Origin: CAVVXN01 sp963772585
GTDB lineage: Bacteria > Planctomycetota > PLA2 > JAEUHO01
NCBI GenBank assembly: GCA_963772585.1
Contig: CAVYXV010000007.1
Span: 496,001 to 560,000, forward strand
Reading direction: 5' to 3'
Length of the DNA stretch: 64,000 bases
A program made the translations under genes and the position numbers. Below, in pieces: positions 18,011 through 27,882 of this stretch. How positions within the stretch are numbered: position 1 is the stretch's first letter; each line of letters opens with the position of its first letter. The notes beneath the pieces were generated by a model. The model ran no database searches, was not told the DNA's origin, and saw only the letters and a program-made list of their open reading frames with translations.

Positions 18011-19129
18011 TCACGCGGGACGCAGCAGGCGGATCGCCGCCGCGTGCACGCGGGCGGGGGCCATGCCCGTCATGCACACGGGATCGCCGCAGCGTCGGAG
18101 GCGGCACGGGCGGCAGGCGACGTCGCTCCGCACCCACACGTCGAGGACACCCGCGGTCCCGTCGGCGCGCCGTCCCCACGGTCCGTAGACGGCGGGGTCC
18201 TTCGGACCGAAGAGCCCCAGGACCGGGGTCCCGGCCAGGGCGGCGAGATGGAGCGGCCCCGTGTCCGCGGCCACGACGAGCCGGGCGCGCGCGAGCACCT
18301 CGGACAGCGCGGGCAGGCCGTCGGTCACCACGAGCCGCGCCGCCGTGCCCCGACCGGAGGCCTCGTCGGCCAGCGCCGCCTCCTGGGGCGGCGCGGTGAC
18401 CACGACCTCCTCCCCGTCGGCGGCCAGGCGGGCGGCGAGGTCGCGGAATCGATCGGCCGGCCAGCGCTTGAAGGCGCCAAAGCGGCTCGTGCCGGGGTGG
18501 AGCACGACGAACCCACGGGGACTCGCGCCGCCCCGTGCGAGCGCCGCCTCGGCCGCCGCCGCCGCGTCCGGGTCCGTCCCGAGCCCCGGGTCCTCCCATG
18601 CCACCGCCTCCCCGAGGAGGAGGGAGAGCAGCGCCAGGTTCCTCTCCACCCGATGGACGGCGGCGGGCGGCGGAAGCCCTCGCCGCGTGGTGAAGAGGTG
18701 GTTCCCCTCGCGGCCCGCGCGGCGGTCGAGACCGAAGCGCACGGCTCCCCGGGCGAGGCGCGTGACCACCCCGCTCTTGAAGTTTCCCTGCAGGTCGAGC
18801 ACGACGTCGTAGCGTTCCCGGCGGAGCGCCGTGACGAAGGCGACGAGGGCTTTCGCCCGTGCGCGCGCCCGCCCCGTCCGAAGCGCCCGCCGCGGCAGCA
18901 CGAGCAGGCGACGGATCTCCGTCCGGGTGGTAACCAGGTTTTCGAACCGGTCCTCCACGACCCAGTCGATCCGAGCGTCGGGGAGGCGCCGGCGAAGCGC
19001 CGCGAGGACGGGAAACGCGTGGATCACGTCGCCCAGCGCCGAGAGACGGACGAGCAGGATCCGCGCCGGACGGTGGGCGGGCGGTCGCCAGGGCTTGGGC
19101 GGGAGCGGGCGGCCCATCACCGAAACCAT
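18011..19129 (-). CDS. Glycosyltransferase family 9 (heptosyltransferase-like)
   Basis: 372 residues of the GT9 family. The N-terminal ILLVRLSALGDVIHAFPVLA motif, DWVVEDRF and VVLDLQGNFKSG are typical of heptosyltransferase I (WaaC)-like proteins. The C-terminal Rossmann domain has VVLHPGTSRFGAFKRWP and VAADTGPLHLAALAGTPVLG, where the Asp and the GPLH segment bind the ADP-sugar. A C-terminal Cys cluster (CRPCRLRRCGDPVC) is present. It should transfer heptose to Kdo or to inner-core heptose in the cytoplasm. It converges on the FHA gene with 6 bp between. M1 and M5 are both possible starts; no clear Shine-Dalgarno or TAnnnT box decides. Confidence 0.85.
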   Translation of the reverse strand: MVSVMGRPLPPKPWRPPAHRPARILLVRLSALGDVIHAFPVLAALRRRLPDARIDWVVEDRFENLVTTRTEIRRLLVLPRRALRTGRARARAKALVAFVTALRRERYDVVLDLQGNFKSGVVTRLARGAVRFGLDRRAGREGNHLFTTRRGLPPPAAVHRVERNLALLSLLLGEAVAWEDPGLGTDPDAAAAAEAALARGGASPRGFVVLHPGTSRFGAFKRWPADRFRDLAARLAADGEEVVVTAPPQEAALADEASGRGTAARLVVTDGLPALSEVLARARLVVAADTGPLHLAALAGTPVLGLFGPKDPAVYGPWGRRADGTAGVLDVWVRSDVACRPCRLRRCGDPVCMTGMAPARVHAAAIRLLRPA

Positions 19130-19192
19130 CGCACGCCCCGCGGGTTTCAGCGAGATCCGGCGTGGTAGCGTGTGGCTCGCCCGGAAAGCAGG

Positions 19193-19198
19193 TACGCT
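19193..19198 (+). promoter_or_regulatory. TACGCT -10 box, leaderless type
   Basis: TACGCT lies 8 nt before the ATG at 19207. The spacer is a G-run with a weak ribosome-binding character (GGGGGTG), so the gene could be leaderless or nearly so. Confidence 0.45.
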
Positions 19199-19206
19199 GG
19201 GGGTGT

Positions 19207-20367
19207 ATGCGTCCGACGGCTCTCCTGTCTTCGAAGACCCCTTTCCTGACCGCGATCGCGTTCGTCCTGGCCGCTTCGGGAACGACGAAGACGTGGGCCG
19301 AGGAACCCGTCGCGCTCGACGACTTCTTCAAGGGGCGCGTCACCTCCCTCGACGGCAAGGACGTGACCATCCGGTACGATTTCCGGACGAAGGAGCAACT
19401 CGAGGACTGGAAGCCGGGGCTCTTCTTCCGCATCGAGCACTCGAAGGAGACGAAGTGCGATTGGCTCGACCAGCGGTTGGAGCTGGTGGGGACGGTCGCC
19501 ATCCGTCACGTCGCCGCCTGGCACGGGGACGTCGAGGTGAGCGCGCGCATCGTCGCGGACGCCGAGCAGGACCTCGGCGGAGCGCTCGTTCCCGAGCCGG
19601 AGTCCGAGGAGTTCGCGACGTTCACGCTGGTGGAGCGCTACTTCCACAGCTGGGACGGCAGCTCCGGCGGGATGAACAGCATCATCAAGTTCGGCGCCCG
19701 CTGGCGGGAGCGCGGTACCACCTCCGACTACCTGGGCTTCCGCTACATCGCCCGCAGGCCCCCCTCGGTGCCGCTCACCCGCGGCCAGGCGCTGACGATG
19801 ACCTACGGCATCCGACGGGGCGACCTGTTCATGACCGTCGGCGACTTCGAACTGGACGGCAAGGACAAGGGCACGCGGTTCAAGGGGATGCGTCCCGCGT
19901 TCTACGCGATCGACGGGCGCATGCTCCTCGACGACATCGTCATCACGGGTCGCCTCGACGCGGACTGGCTGAAGGACCACGGTGTTCAGCTGAAGCTGGC
20001 GCATCCGCTGCCGGCCGACGGTCTGGATGCGGACACGCTGGCCCTGATCGAGGGCTACGCGGACGGCAAGACACAGGCCTCGGCCTTGTCCCGGATCATC
20101 GCGGACACGTCCCGCCCCGAGCCGGCCCGGAAGGCCGCGGCCGAAGCGCTGTCCGGGGGTACCCGGGCCGTCGTGCCGTCGCTGGTGGACCTGCTCTACA
20201 GCTCGGACGAGACGACGCGGGAACTCGGCATCGGCATCGTCAAGGCCCTGCTCGGCTCGACCTACGGATATCGGGCGTCGGCTTCGGACAAGTCCCGGAG
20301 CGCGGCGATCCGCAAGCTCAACGACGACCTGAAGGAGCACCCCGATAAGCTCCAGGACGGGGACTGA
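19207..20367 (+). CDS. Secreted sandwich-domain protein with HEAT-like C-terminus
   Basis: 386 residues. A signal peptide (FLTAIAFVLAASGTTKTWA) leads to a beta-rich domain of about 200 residues (for example VAAWHGDVEVSARIVADAE, GFRYIARRPPSVPL and ALTMTYGIRRGDLFMTVGDF) that resembles the LamG/DUF1080 fold at the end of the upstream kinase. The last 90 residues look like HEAT repeats (PARKAAAEALSGGTRAVVPS). It probably binds a carbohydrate or protein ligand outside the cytoplasm. The ATG at 19207 gives the best signal peptide; a longer frame begins at 19162. It heads a unit with the small glycine-rich and TPR proteins. Confidence 0.65.
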   Translation: MRPTALLSSKTPFLTAIAFVLAASGTTKTWAEEPVALDDFFKGRVTSLDGKDVTIRYDFRTKEQLEDWKPGLFFRIEHSKETKCDWLDQRLELVGTVAIRHVAAWHGDVEVSARIVADAEQDLGGALVPEPESEEFATFTLVERYFHSWDGSSGGMNSIIKFGARWRERGTTSDYLGFRYIARRPPSVPLTRGQALTMTYGIRRGDLFMTVGDFELDGKDKGTRFKGMRPAFYAIDGRMLLDDIVITGRLDADWLKDHGVQLKLAHPLPADGLDADTLALIEGYADGKTQASALSRIIADTSRPEPARKAAAEALSGGTRAVVPSLVDLLYSSDETTRELGIGIVKALLGSTYGYRASASDKSRSAAIRKLNDDLKEHPDKLQDGD

Positions 20368-20381
20368 CGAGGAGCATGGAC

Positions 20382-20753
20382 ATGGGACGACGGATGCGCC
20401 TCATCGGAGTGGCTCTCCTGGGAGCCTTCATCGTGGGCGGCCTGGCGCTCGACGCCGTGGCCCGTGGCGGTCGCGGCGGCGGCGGTCGCGGGGGCGGCGG
20501 TCGTGGGGGCGGGCGGGGCGGCTACGGCCGCAACCCCGGCGGCCTCGGCGGCCGGACCGGGGGCATGGGCCGCCCCGGGACCGGGCGCAACAAGAACACC
20601 GCCAAGGACTGGGATCTGCTCAAGGAGCAGGAGGACCGCCGGCAGCGGATCGAAGAGCGCCGACACCACATGATGGACGCGGCCCGCAAGGAGCAGCAGG
20701 AGGCCCGGGAGCACGCCCTCCGCATCGAGGCGGCCGCGGGTCAGGACGAATGA
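20382..20753 (+). CDS. Small secreted glycine/arginine-rich protein
   Basis: About 123 residues. A signal peptide (MRLIGVALLGAFIVGGLALD) is followed by a low-complexity block of RGGGG/GRGG repeats (about residues 30-60), then a charged helix rich in Glu, Arg and Gln (KDWDLLKEQEDRRQRIEERR). GAGGAG at 20369-20374 gives an ideal 7-nt spacing to ATG 20382; the ATG at 20376 is almost on top of it and therefore less likely. The ATGA overlap with the TPR gene (20750-20753) shows translational coupling. I do not recognise a family. Confidence 0.7.
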   Translation: MGRRMRLIGVALLGAFIVGGLALDAVARGGRGGGGRGGGGRGGGRGGYGRNPGGLGGRTGGMGRPGTGRNKNTAKDWDLLKEQEDRRQRIEERRHHMMDAARKEQQEAREHALRIEAAAGQDE

Positions 20754-22390
20754 AGCGCGTTTCGCTCGTGATCCTCGCCGCGCTGGTGCTCGCCAGCGCG
20801 GTGGTAGCCGGCGAGACGGAGTCGAAGCCCTTCCTCGAAGGTGAGAACCACCGCGAGGCGGGCCGCTGGGAGGCCGCGGCGGACGCGTACTGGAAGGCCA
20901 TCGAGGCCGACCGCGACAACTACATGGCGCACGTCCGCTACCAGGAGGTGAGCCTGAAGCAGGGCGTGAAGCTTGCCGATCTGGTCGCGGACTACAAGAG
21001 CTTCGTGACCGACTTCCCGGACGACGTGGCCATGAAGCTCCACCGCTTGCGGCTGGAGCCGCCGGACAAGCGCGTGCAGGGGCTCAAGCTGCTGCAAAAG
21101 GAGCACCCCGAAGCCCGCGACCGCGTGGAATTCGAGACCGCGCTCCTCGATAGGCAGCAGGGCGAGATCCGCGACGTGCTGAAGGACCTCCGGGGGCCGG
21201 TCAAGGCGGGCGATCCGTACGCGCTCGCGATGGAGGTGAAGCTGCTCGCGGCCGAGGGCAAGCTGCACGACGCCGAGAAGGCCGCGAAGGACGCCCTCGA
21301 CCACCCCGCCGTCGCGCTGGCCGCGAGCCGGGTCGCGCTGCTCGACGGTCGCTACGACGACGCGCTGGAGCGCGTACAGACGGTCCTCACGGTGCGGCCG
21401 GAGAGCCCCGCGGCCCTCCTGGTCAAGGCCGAGGCGCTGGACGGCGCGGGCAAGCGGGACGAGGCGATCGCCACCCTCGTCGCCGCCCGGCGCCTGTCCG
21501 ACGACGCCGCGCCCGTCCTGCTCGCGCTGGCCGACCTCCGGGGGCGGCCCGGGGACGAGGAAGCGCTGAAGCAGGCGGCGGCCGTCTACGACGACGTCCT
21601 GAAGAAGGACGGGGAGAACGCGCGGGCCCTCTACGGGTTGGCCTGGGTGCGCGAGCGCGAACAGAAGTACTCCGAGGCCGAGGAACTCTACCGAAAGGCG
21701 CTGGCCGTCCAGCCCACCGACGTGTCGACGATCGAGTCCGTCGGCTGGATCCTGTTCAAGGTCGGCCGGGTCACGGACGCCCAGATCCAGTTCAGGAAGG
21801 CGATCGACCTCGATTCGAACTACGCCAGCGCCTACGCGAACATGGGCGCCACGCACGACGCGAAGGCCGAGTATGCCAAGGCGATCGAGTGGTACGAGAA
21901 GCTGCTGAAGCTGCCGGGTCAGAAGGACAACATCCGCGGCCTCGTGAACTGCGCGTTCGACTACGAGCAGCTGGGGACCTTCCCCAAGGCGGAGGACTAC
22001 CTGCGCCGCGCGGTGGACATCCGGCCGAAGGACCCGGACCTCAGGGTCTGGCTCGGCGACAACCTCTACTTCCAGGAGAAGTACCGAGACGCGGAGAAGA
22101 GCTACCTCGAGGCGATCGATCTCGACGCGAAGTCGTTCTACGCCTGGCGCGGCCTCGGCCTCACCTTCGGCGCCGAGGAGAAGTGGAACGATGCTGCCAA
22201 TGCGTTCGAGAAGGCGCGCAAGCTCAAGGCCGAGGACAGCGACATCCTCTTCATGCTCGGGAACATCTACCTCTACGAGTTGGAGGACCTCGAGAAGGCC
22301 CTCGACGCCTTCCTCGCCTACGTGGCCGTGGGCGGGAGCGACCCCGACGTCCCCAAGACCATCGTCGAGATCCGCAAGCAATTGAAGTAG
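20750..22390 (+). CDS. Secreted TPR-repeat protein
   Basis: 546 residues. A signal peptide (MKRVSLVILAALVLASAVVA) is followed by tetratricopeptide repeats over nearly the whole length. Clear 34-residue units include YSEAEELYRKALAVQPTD, VTDAQIQFRKAIDLDSNYAS and YRDAEKSYLEAIDLDAKSF. TPR superhelices bind other proteins. It is coupled to the glycine-rich protein by a 4-nt overlap and may hold a complex in the periplasm. No catalytic motif is visible. The 31-bp gap before the Kdo-kinase-like gene has no obvious promoter. Confidence 0.85.
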   Translation: MKRVSLVILAALVLASAVVAGETESKPFLEGENHREAGRWEAAADAYWKAIEADRDNYMAHVRYQEVSLKQGVKLADLVADYKSFVTDFPDDVAMKLHRLRLEPPDKRVQGLKLLQKEHPEARDRVEFETALLDRQQGEIRDVLKDLRGPVKAGDPYALAMEVKLLAAEGKLHDAEKAAKDALDHPAVALAASRVALLDGRYDDALERVQTVLTVRPESPAALLVKAEALDGAGKRDEAIATLVAARRLSDDAAPVLLALADLRGRPGDEEALKQAAAVYDDVLKKDGENARALYGLAWVREREQKYSEAEELYRKALAVQPTDVSTIESVGWILFKVGRVTDAQIQFRKAIDLDSNYASAYANMGATHDAKAEYAKAIEWYEKLLKLPGQKDNIRGLVNCAFDYEQLGTFPKAEDYLRRAVDIRPKDPDLRVWLGDNLYFQEKYRDAEKSYLEAIDLDAKSFYAWRGLGLTFGAEEKWNDAANAFEKARKLKAEDSDILFMLGNIYLYELEDLEKALDAFLAYVAVGGSDPDVPKTIVEIRKQLK

Positions 22391-22421
22391 CCGGGCGGGA
22401 CGCCGCTGGCACCATGACCGC

Positions 22422-23297
22422 GTGACGGAGTCGGCAGCGACACGGGCGGCGAGGCGGAGCTACGGCGTGCCGGACGGGATCCGGCTACGCGCCGGTGACC
22501 GCGATCTCCTCGCGTGGCTTCCCGGCTACGAGGCCGCCGTGCGCGAGGTCGCCGCCCACGCCGACGCCCTGCCGGAGAGCGCGGTGGGGGGGCGGCGGCC
22601 GCTCCGGCGACTCGACCACGGCGAACGGACTCTCCTGGTCCGGGAGTACCGCAAGGGGGGCCTCCTGCGGCGCCTGCGCGGCCGGGCGATGCACGGCACG
22701 TGGCGCCCCCTCCACGAACTCGTCCTCCACCGGCGGCTCGCCGCGCTGGGGGTCCCCGTCGCCGCGGCCGTCGGGGCCGTCGTGCTCCACCGCGCCATCG
22801 GATGGCGCGGTTTCCTCGTTCTCGAGGAGGTGGTGGGGGCCCGGGATCTGGAGGCCGTCGTCCACGGCCGGTCCGTCCCGGGTGGGCACCCGCGGCGAAG
22901 GATCTACGAGCGGGCCGGCCGCGCCGTGCGCCGGCTCCACGACGCGGGGGTTCCCCATCCCGACCTCCATCCGAAGAACCTCCTCGCGACGGAGGACGGT
23001 CGGGTCCTCCTCCTGGACCTCGACAAGGCGCGCCCCTCGGACGGGCCGCTGCCGGATGCCCTGCGGCTGCAGAACCTGCTCCGGCTCGGACGCGCGCTCG
23101 CAAAGCACCGCCTCAAGGGCATGACCGCGGGGCGCCCGGACGCCGTGCGCTTCCTCGAGGGCTACGCGGGGAGCCGACCGGCCGCCCTGCTCTGGCTCCG
23201 GCAGATCGAAGGCAGGCTCCGGAGGGGCCTGCCGCTCCGACGCCTCTGGTGGCGCCTGATCGGACAAGCACGGCCGTGGACGGGGCCGCCGGCATGA
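22422..23297 (+). CDS. Kdo-kinase-like LPS kinase (KdkA/WaaP family)
   Basis: 291 residues of the lipopolysaccharide kinase family. The catalytic loop reads HPDLHPKNLL (the D and N of H-x-D-x-x-x-x-N) and the metal-binding motif is VLLLDLDKAR, the DLDKA form typical of 3-deoxy-D-manno-octulosonate kinase KdkA. A basic N-lobe contains LLVREYRKGG with the likely ATP-binding Lys, and GFLVLEEVVGARDL is the hinge. KdkA phosphorylates Kdo of the inner core in the cytoplasm with ATP. The GTG start follows the TPR gene by 31 bp. Its ATGA overlap with the next gene, another kinase-containing protein, shows they are co-translated. Confidence 0.8.
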   Translation: MTESAATRAARRSYGVPDGIRLRAGDRDLLAWLPGYEAAVREVAAHADALPESAVGGRRPLRRLDHGERTLLVREYRKGGLLRRLRGRAMHGTWRPLHELVLHRRLAALGVPVAAAVGAVVLHRAIGWRGFLVLEEVVGARDLEAVVHGRSVPGGHPRRRIYERAGRAVRRLHDAGVPHPDLHPKNLLATEDGRVLLLDLDKARPSDGPLPDALRLQNLLRLGRALAKHRLKGMTAGRPDAVRFLEGYAGSRPAALLWLRQIEGRLRRGLPLRRLWWRLIGQARPWTGPPA

Positions 23298-24811
23298 GGA
23301 TCTCGGCGTGCGTCATCGCCAAGGACGAGGCCGACCGCATCGGCCCCTGCCTCGACAGCGTCGCCTTCTGCGACGAGGTGCTGGTGCTCGACTCGGGTAG
23401 CCGGGACGACACCGTGCGGATCTGTCGCGAGAAGGGCGCCCGCGTGATCGAGACCGACTGGCCGGGCTGGGTCGCGCAGAAGAACCGGGCCGTCCGGGAA
23501 GCCCGCCACGAGTGGATCCTCAGCCTCGACGCGGACGAGCGGGTGGACGAGGCCCTTCGGGCGTCGATCGAAGCGCTCCGGAGAGCCCCGGGCGAGGGCC
23601 CCGACGCTCCCGTCGCCTACGAGGTCACGCGTCTCAACCGCTACCTGGGCCGCTGGATCCGCCACGGGGGGTGGTACCCCCAGTGGCGCATCCGTCTCTT
23701 CGACCGCCGCCGCGCGCGCTGGGGGGGCATCGACCCGCACGACAGGGTCGAGGCGCGGGGGCGGGTCGAGCGGCTTGCCGAGGGAAACCTGCTCCACCGG
23801 CCCTACCGGTCGCTGGCGGATCACGTGCGGCAGATCGACCGGTTCACGGGCGTGGCCGCCGAGGAGATGCTCTCCCGCGGCCGACGGCCCGGGCTCTGGG
23901 GCCTGTGCGCCCGGCCGCCCTTCCACGCCTTCCGGATGTACGTCGTCCGGCGCGGCTTCCTCGACGGGTGGCCGGGGTTCATCGCTGCGGGGATGTACGG
24001 CTGGTACGTCTTCCTCAAGTATGCCAAGGCCTGGGAGCGGGGCCGGCGGACGGGCCGTACGGGCCGGCGCCGCGCCCTGCGCGAGGGGGTGGCCCCCGCG
24101 TTTCTCGATGCGGCGATCCGCCGGCACGACGAGGCGCTCCGCCGGAACGACGACGCGGTGCTCAAGCGCGGTCCCCGGTCCGCCGTCACGCGGCACGGCG
24201 ACGTCGTCGTGAAGGAGACCCTGCCGGCGACGGGGCTCCGGCGGTGGAAGGACCGGCTCGCGCCGGGCCGCCACGCGGCGGGCTACGCGGGGGCACTCCG
24301 GCTCGAGGCGGCGGGCGTCGCCACGGCCCGGCCCCTGGCGTGGGTCCGGGAGGGTCCCCGCAGCTGGACGCTCTACGAGGACCTCTCCTCCCTGCCGCGC
24401 CTCGACCACCACGCCCGCGCCCTCTACCGCTCGGGCGACCGACCCGGCCGGCGAGCGCTCCGGGACGCCGCGGCGGAGTGGCTCGGGCGCCTGCACAAGG
24501 ACGGCATCTACCACGGCGACTTGAAGGCCGTGAACGTCCTCGTGCGGACGGAGCCCGAGCGGGGATTTCCCCTCGTGGACACGGATCGCGTCCGCTTCTT
24601 CGCGCGTCCCGTGGACCGCCGGCGGCGCGTGAAGAACCTCGCCCAGCTCTCGGCCTCCATCCCCGTCTGCGTCAGCCTGAGCGAGCGCCTCCGATTCCTG
24701 CGACGATACGCGCGCGCGGGCGGATTCGACGACGAGGAGCGGGCGTTCGCCGCCGCCATCCACGCGGAGGTCTCGAAGAAGATCGTGGTCGTCGACGAAC
24801 CCATCGAGTGA
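23294..24811 (+). CDS. Glycosyltransferase family 2 (WaaE/KdtX-like) fused to an LPS-kinase domain
   Basis: 505 residues in two parts. Residues 1-245 are a GT2 enzyme of the KdtX/WaaE type: CVIAKDEADRIGPCLDS, VLVLDSGSRDDTV, WVAQKNRAVREA, ILSLDADERVD (the DxD), then the GGWYPQWRIRLF motif. Residues about 285-505 are an LPS/Kdo-kinase-like domain: VVVKETLP (Lys), LYEDLSSLPRL (hinge), GIYHGDLKAVNVLV (catalytic Asp and Asn) and FPLVDTDRVRF (metal Asp). WaaE adds a sugar to inner-core heptose, and the kinase would phosphorylate a nearby sugar, so one polypeptide could do consecutive core steps. The frame is continuous. It overlaps the KdkA-like gene by 4 nt. Confidence 0.85.
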   Translation: MRISACVIAKDEADRIGPCLDSVAFCDEVLVLDSGSRDDTVRICREKGARVIETDWPGWVAQKNRAVREARHEWILSLDADERVDEALRASIEALRRAPGEGPDAPVAYEVTRLNRYLGRWIRHGGWYPQWRIRLFDRRRARWGGIDPHDRVEARGRVERLAEGNLLHRPYRSLADHVRQIDRFTGVAAEEMLSRGRRPGLWGLCARPPFHAFRMYVVRRGFLDGWPGFIAAGMYGWYVFLKYAKAWERGRRTGRTGRRRALREGVAPAFLDAAIRRHDEALRRNDDAVLKRGPRSAVTRHGDVVVKETLPATGLRRWKDRLAPGRHAAGYAGALRLEAAGVATARPLAWVREGPRSWTLYEDLSSLPRLDHHARALYRSGDRPGRRALRDAAAEWLGRLHKDGIYHGDLKAVNVLVRTEPERGFPLVDTDRVRFFARPVDRRRRVKNLAQLSASIPVCVSLSERLRFLRRYARAGGFDDEERAFAAAIHAEVSKKIVVVDEPIE

Positions 24812-24824
24812 CGTTGGCCGCCGC

Positions 24825-25946
24825 GTGAAGTTCCTCTGGACCGTCAGCAACTGGAAGCACACCGGGCCCGTCGAGCCGAGCCTGGACCTGGCGCGCGCGG
24901 TCCGCGAGGCGGGGCACGACGTGTCGGTGGAGGTGGGCCGACCGCCGCCGCGCGACGACTCGGAGGCCGGCGTGCTCCGTGCGATGCGGGATCTGCCTGC
25001 CGCCGGCGCCGGGGCCCGCCTCGCCAAGCACGCGTTCGTCGCCCGCGACCTCCCGGACGTGGCGCGGCTCGCCGCCTGGATCCGCCGGGAGCGCCCCGAC
25101 GCCCTGGTGGCGACGCTCGCGAACGACCACCGCCTGCTCCTGGCCGCCTCGCGTCGCGCCGGGGGACCGCCCGTCACGAGACTCTGGTTCAGCGACGGCG
25201 CGGCGGCGGTGAAGAAACGGGAGACCGAAGCGCTCCGTGCCACACCGCGGATCTTCGTGTTCGGCGAGGCGCCCCGGGAACGACTGCTCGCGATGGGGGT
25301 GGCGCCCTCGGCGATCCGGCTCCTCGGCGCGCCGCTCGACGTGCGGCGCACGCGGGCGCGGGCGACGGACCCCGCGGCGGCGCGGCGCCGCCTGGGTGCC
25401 CCCCCCGACCGCTTCCTGCTGGGGATCGTCGCGCGTCTCCAGACCCACCGGCGCTACGAGCTGCTCTGGGAGGCGGCGGCGGCCCTCGCGCGGGGAGGTG
25501 CCCCTCTGAGGGTCGCCGTCCTGGGGCGCGGGACGAAGGCCGAGGAGGTCGCCTACGCCCCGGTGCGCACCCTGGGACTCGCGGACACCGTCGTCTTCGG
25601 CGGCTACCTGAAGGGCGAAGCGTACGCCTCGACCGTGGCTTCCTTCGACGCGCAGCTCCTGCTCGTCCCCGGCAGCGACCCCACCTGCCGCGCCCTCCGC
25701 GAGGGCATGGCCCTGGGCGTTGCGAGCCTCGCGACACGCCGCGGCCTCCTGCCCTCGATCGTGGACGACGGCAAGACCGGCCTCCTCGTGGACGAGGACG
25801 CGACGAGCCTCGCCGCCGCGCTCGGGCGGTGGATGGCCGACCGGGACGGTTGCCGGGCCATGGGGGCCGCGGCCCGCCGGAAGGCGGATCGCGTGTTCGA
25901 CGCGCCGCGCGTCGCCGAGGCCTTCCTCGCGGCGATCCCGGGGTAG
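24825..25946 (+). CDS. Glycosyltransferase family 4/1
   Basis: 373 residues with a GT-B fold. The N-terminal domain is short and lacks a strong signature. The C-terminal half is typical of group 1 transferases: FLLGIVARLQTHRRYELLWE, LRVAVLGRGTKAEEV, DTVVFGGYLKGEAYASTV, then the region where the E-x7-E motif is expected, CRALREGMALGVASLATRRG, with Glu and a small-residue loop. It ends with VDDGKTGLLVDEDATSLAAA. It probably adds a sugar to the LPS core in the cytoplasm, since it follows the WaaE-kinase gene by 13 bp in the same direction. Donor and acceptor are unknown. Start is GTG. Confidence 0.85.
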   Translation: MKFLWTVSNWKHTGPVEPSLDLARAVREAGHDVSVEVGRPPPRDDSEAGVLRAMRDLPAAGAGARLAKHAFVARDLPDVARLAAWIRRERPDALVATLANDHRLLLAASRRAGGPPVTRLWFSDGAAAVKKRETEALRATPRIFVFGEAPRERLLAMGVAPSAIRLLGAPLDVRRTRARATDPAAARRRLGAPPDRFLLGIVARLQTHRRYELLWEAAAALARGGAPLRVAVLGRGTKAEEVAYAPVRTLGLADTVVFGGYLKGEAYASTVASFDAQLLLVPGSDPTCRALREGMALGVASLATRRGLLPSIVDDGKTGLLVDEDATSLAAALGRWMADRDGCRAMGAAARRKADRVFDAPRVAEAFLAAIPG

Positions 25947-25953
25947 CGCCGTC

Positions 25954-26727
25954 CTACGGGCGGAGGTGCTCGCGGAAGAAGGCCACCGCGGCTTCGCGCA
26001 CCGTCCGAAGTGCGGGCGTCGGGCCCTGGAAGGGGTGGACCGCGCCGAAGGTGTGCCCGGTGCCGGGGACCGCGAGCCGGCGCGAGCGGGGGATCCAACC
26101 CTCCAGTCGCCGTGCGTGGTCCGGGGAGACCGACTCGTCGGCCTCGCCGTGCACGAGCAGCACGGGGGTGGCGAGCGAGCGGGCTGCCGCCTCGATGGAG
26201 TGGCGCCTCGCATCGTCGAAGGCGGTTCGTGCCAGCGGCATCACCTGCTTCGTGCGGGCGTTCTCGTAGGGGTAGTAGCCGCGCTGCCTGACCACCGCCT
26301 CGAAGCCGTCCGGAACCATCGTGTCGGCCACCGCGGCGAGGGTGACGGTGCATGCCACGCGACCTTCGCGGGCCGCGAAGAGGATCGCGTCGCCGCCGCC
26401 CCGGCTGTGGCCGAGGACGCCCAGGGGGCCCGGGAAGCGCGCGGTGACCGCGTCGAGATCCTCCTGGTGGCGGGTCCACGTGTCGAGAAGGAAGAGATCC
26501 AAGCGGTCGAAGTCGTGCTTCTCCACGCCGTTGTGCGAGAAGTCGATGCGCACCGCAGCCAGTCCCGCCTCGGCGATGCCCTCCGCCAGCCAGGGGAACA
26601 TTCCCCAGTCGCGAAAGCCCTTGAAGCCGTGGAGGACCAGCACGAGGGGCGCGTCGGAAGGGCCGTGCCGGGTGGCCCGGACGGGTCGGCCGCCGGAACC
26701 GGGGAACTCGATCTCCGTGGACTGCAT
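25954..26727 (-). CDS. Alpha/beta hydrolase
   Basis: 257 residues of the alpha/beta-hydrolase fold. The oxyanion region is LVLVLHGFKGFRDWG, the nucleophile elbow is GVLGHSRGGGDA (Ser in G-x-S-x-G), the acid is in VLLVHGEADESV (Asp) and the catalytic His in VPGTGHTFGAVHPF. It resembles prolyl-oligopeptidase/dienelactone-hydrolase-like esterases; the substrate is unknown. No signal peptide is seen, so it is cytoplasmic. The ATG at 26727 is chosen because TATGCT lies 6 nt upstream. It converges on the glycosyltransferase gene with a 7-bp gap and is divergent from the aldolase gene. Confidence 0.85.
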   Translation of the reverse strand: MQSTEIEFPGSGGRPVRATRHGPSDAPLVLVLHGFKGFRDWGMFPWLAEGIAEAGLAAVRIDFSHNGVEKHDFDRLDLFLLDTWTRHQEDLDAVTARFPGPLGVLGHSRGGGDAILFAAREGRVACTVTLAAVADTMVPDGFEAVVRQRGYYPYENARTKQVMPLARTAFDDARRHSIEAAARSLATPVLLVHGEADESVSPDHARRLEGWIPRSRRLAVPGTGHTFGAVHPFQGPTPALRTVREAAVAFFREHLRP

Positions 26728-26733
26728 GGGGGA

Positions 26734-26739
26734 AGCATA
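26734..26739 (-). promoter_or_regulatory. TATGCT -10 box of the hydrolase gene, leaderless type
   Basis: On the minus strand TATGCT is followed by six pyrimidines and the ATG at 26727. No ribosome-binding site lies between. It fixes the start of the hydrolase. Confidence 0.55.
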
Positions 26740-26806
26740 CGAGACGTGGTGGCCCCTCGTGGGGCTGGGTAGAGTTGGCGCGGAACCGCTCGAAGGGAGA
26801 GCCCCC

Positions 26807-27865
<1,059 letters not shown>

Positions 27866-27882
27866 GCGGGCGCATCGTCACG

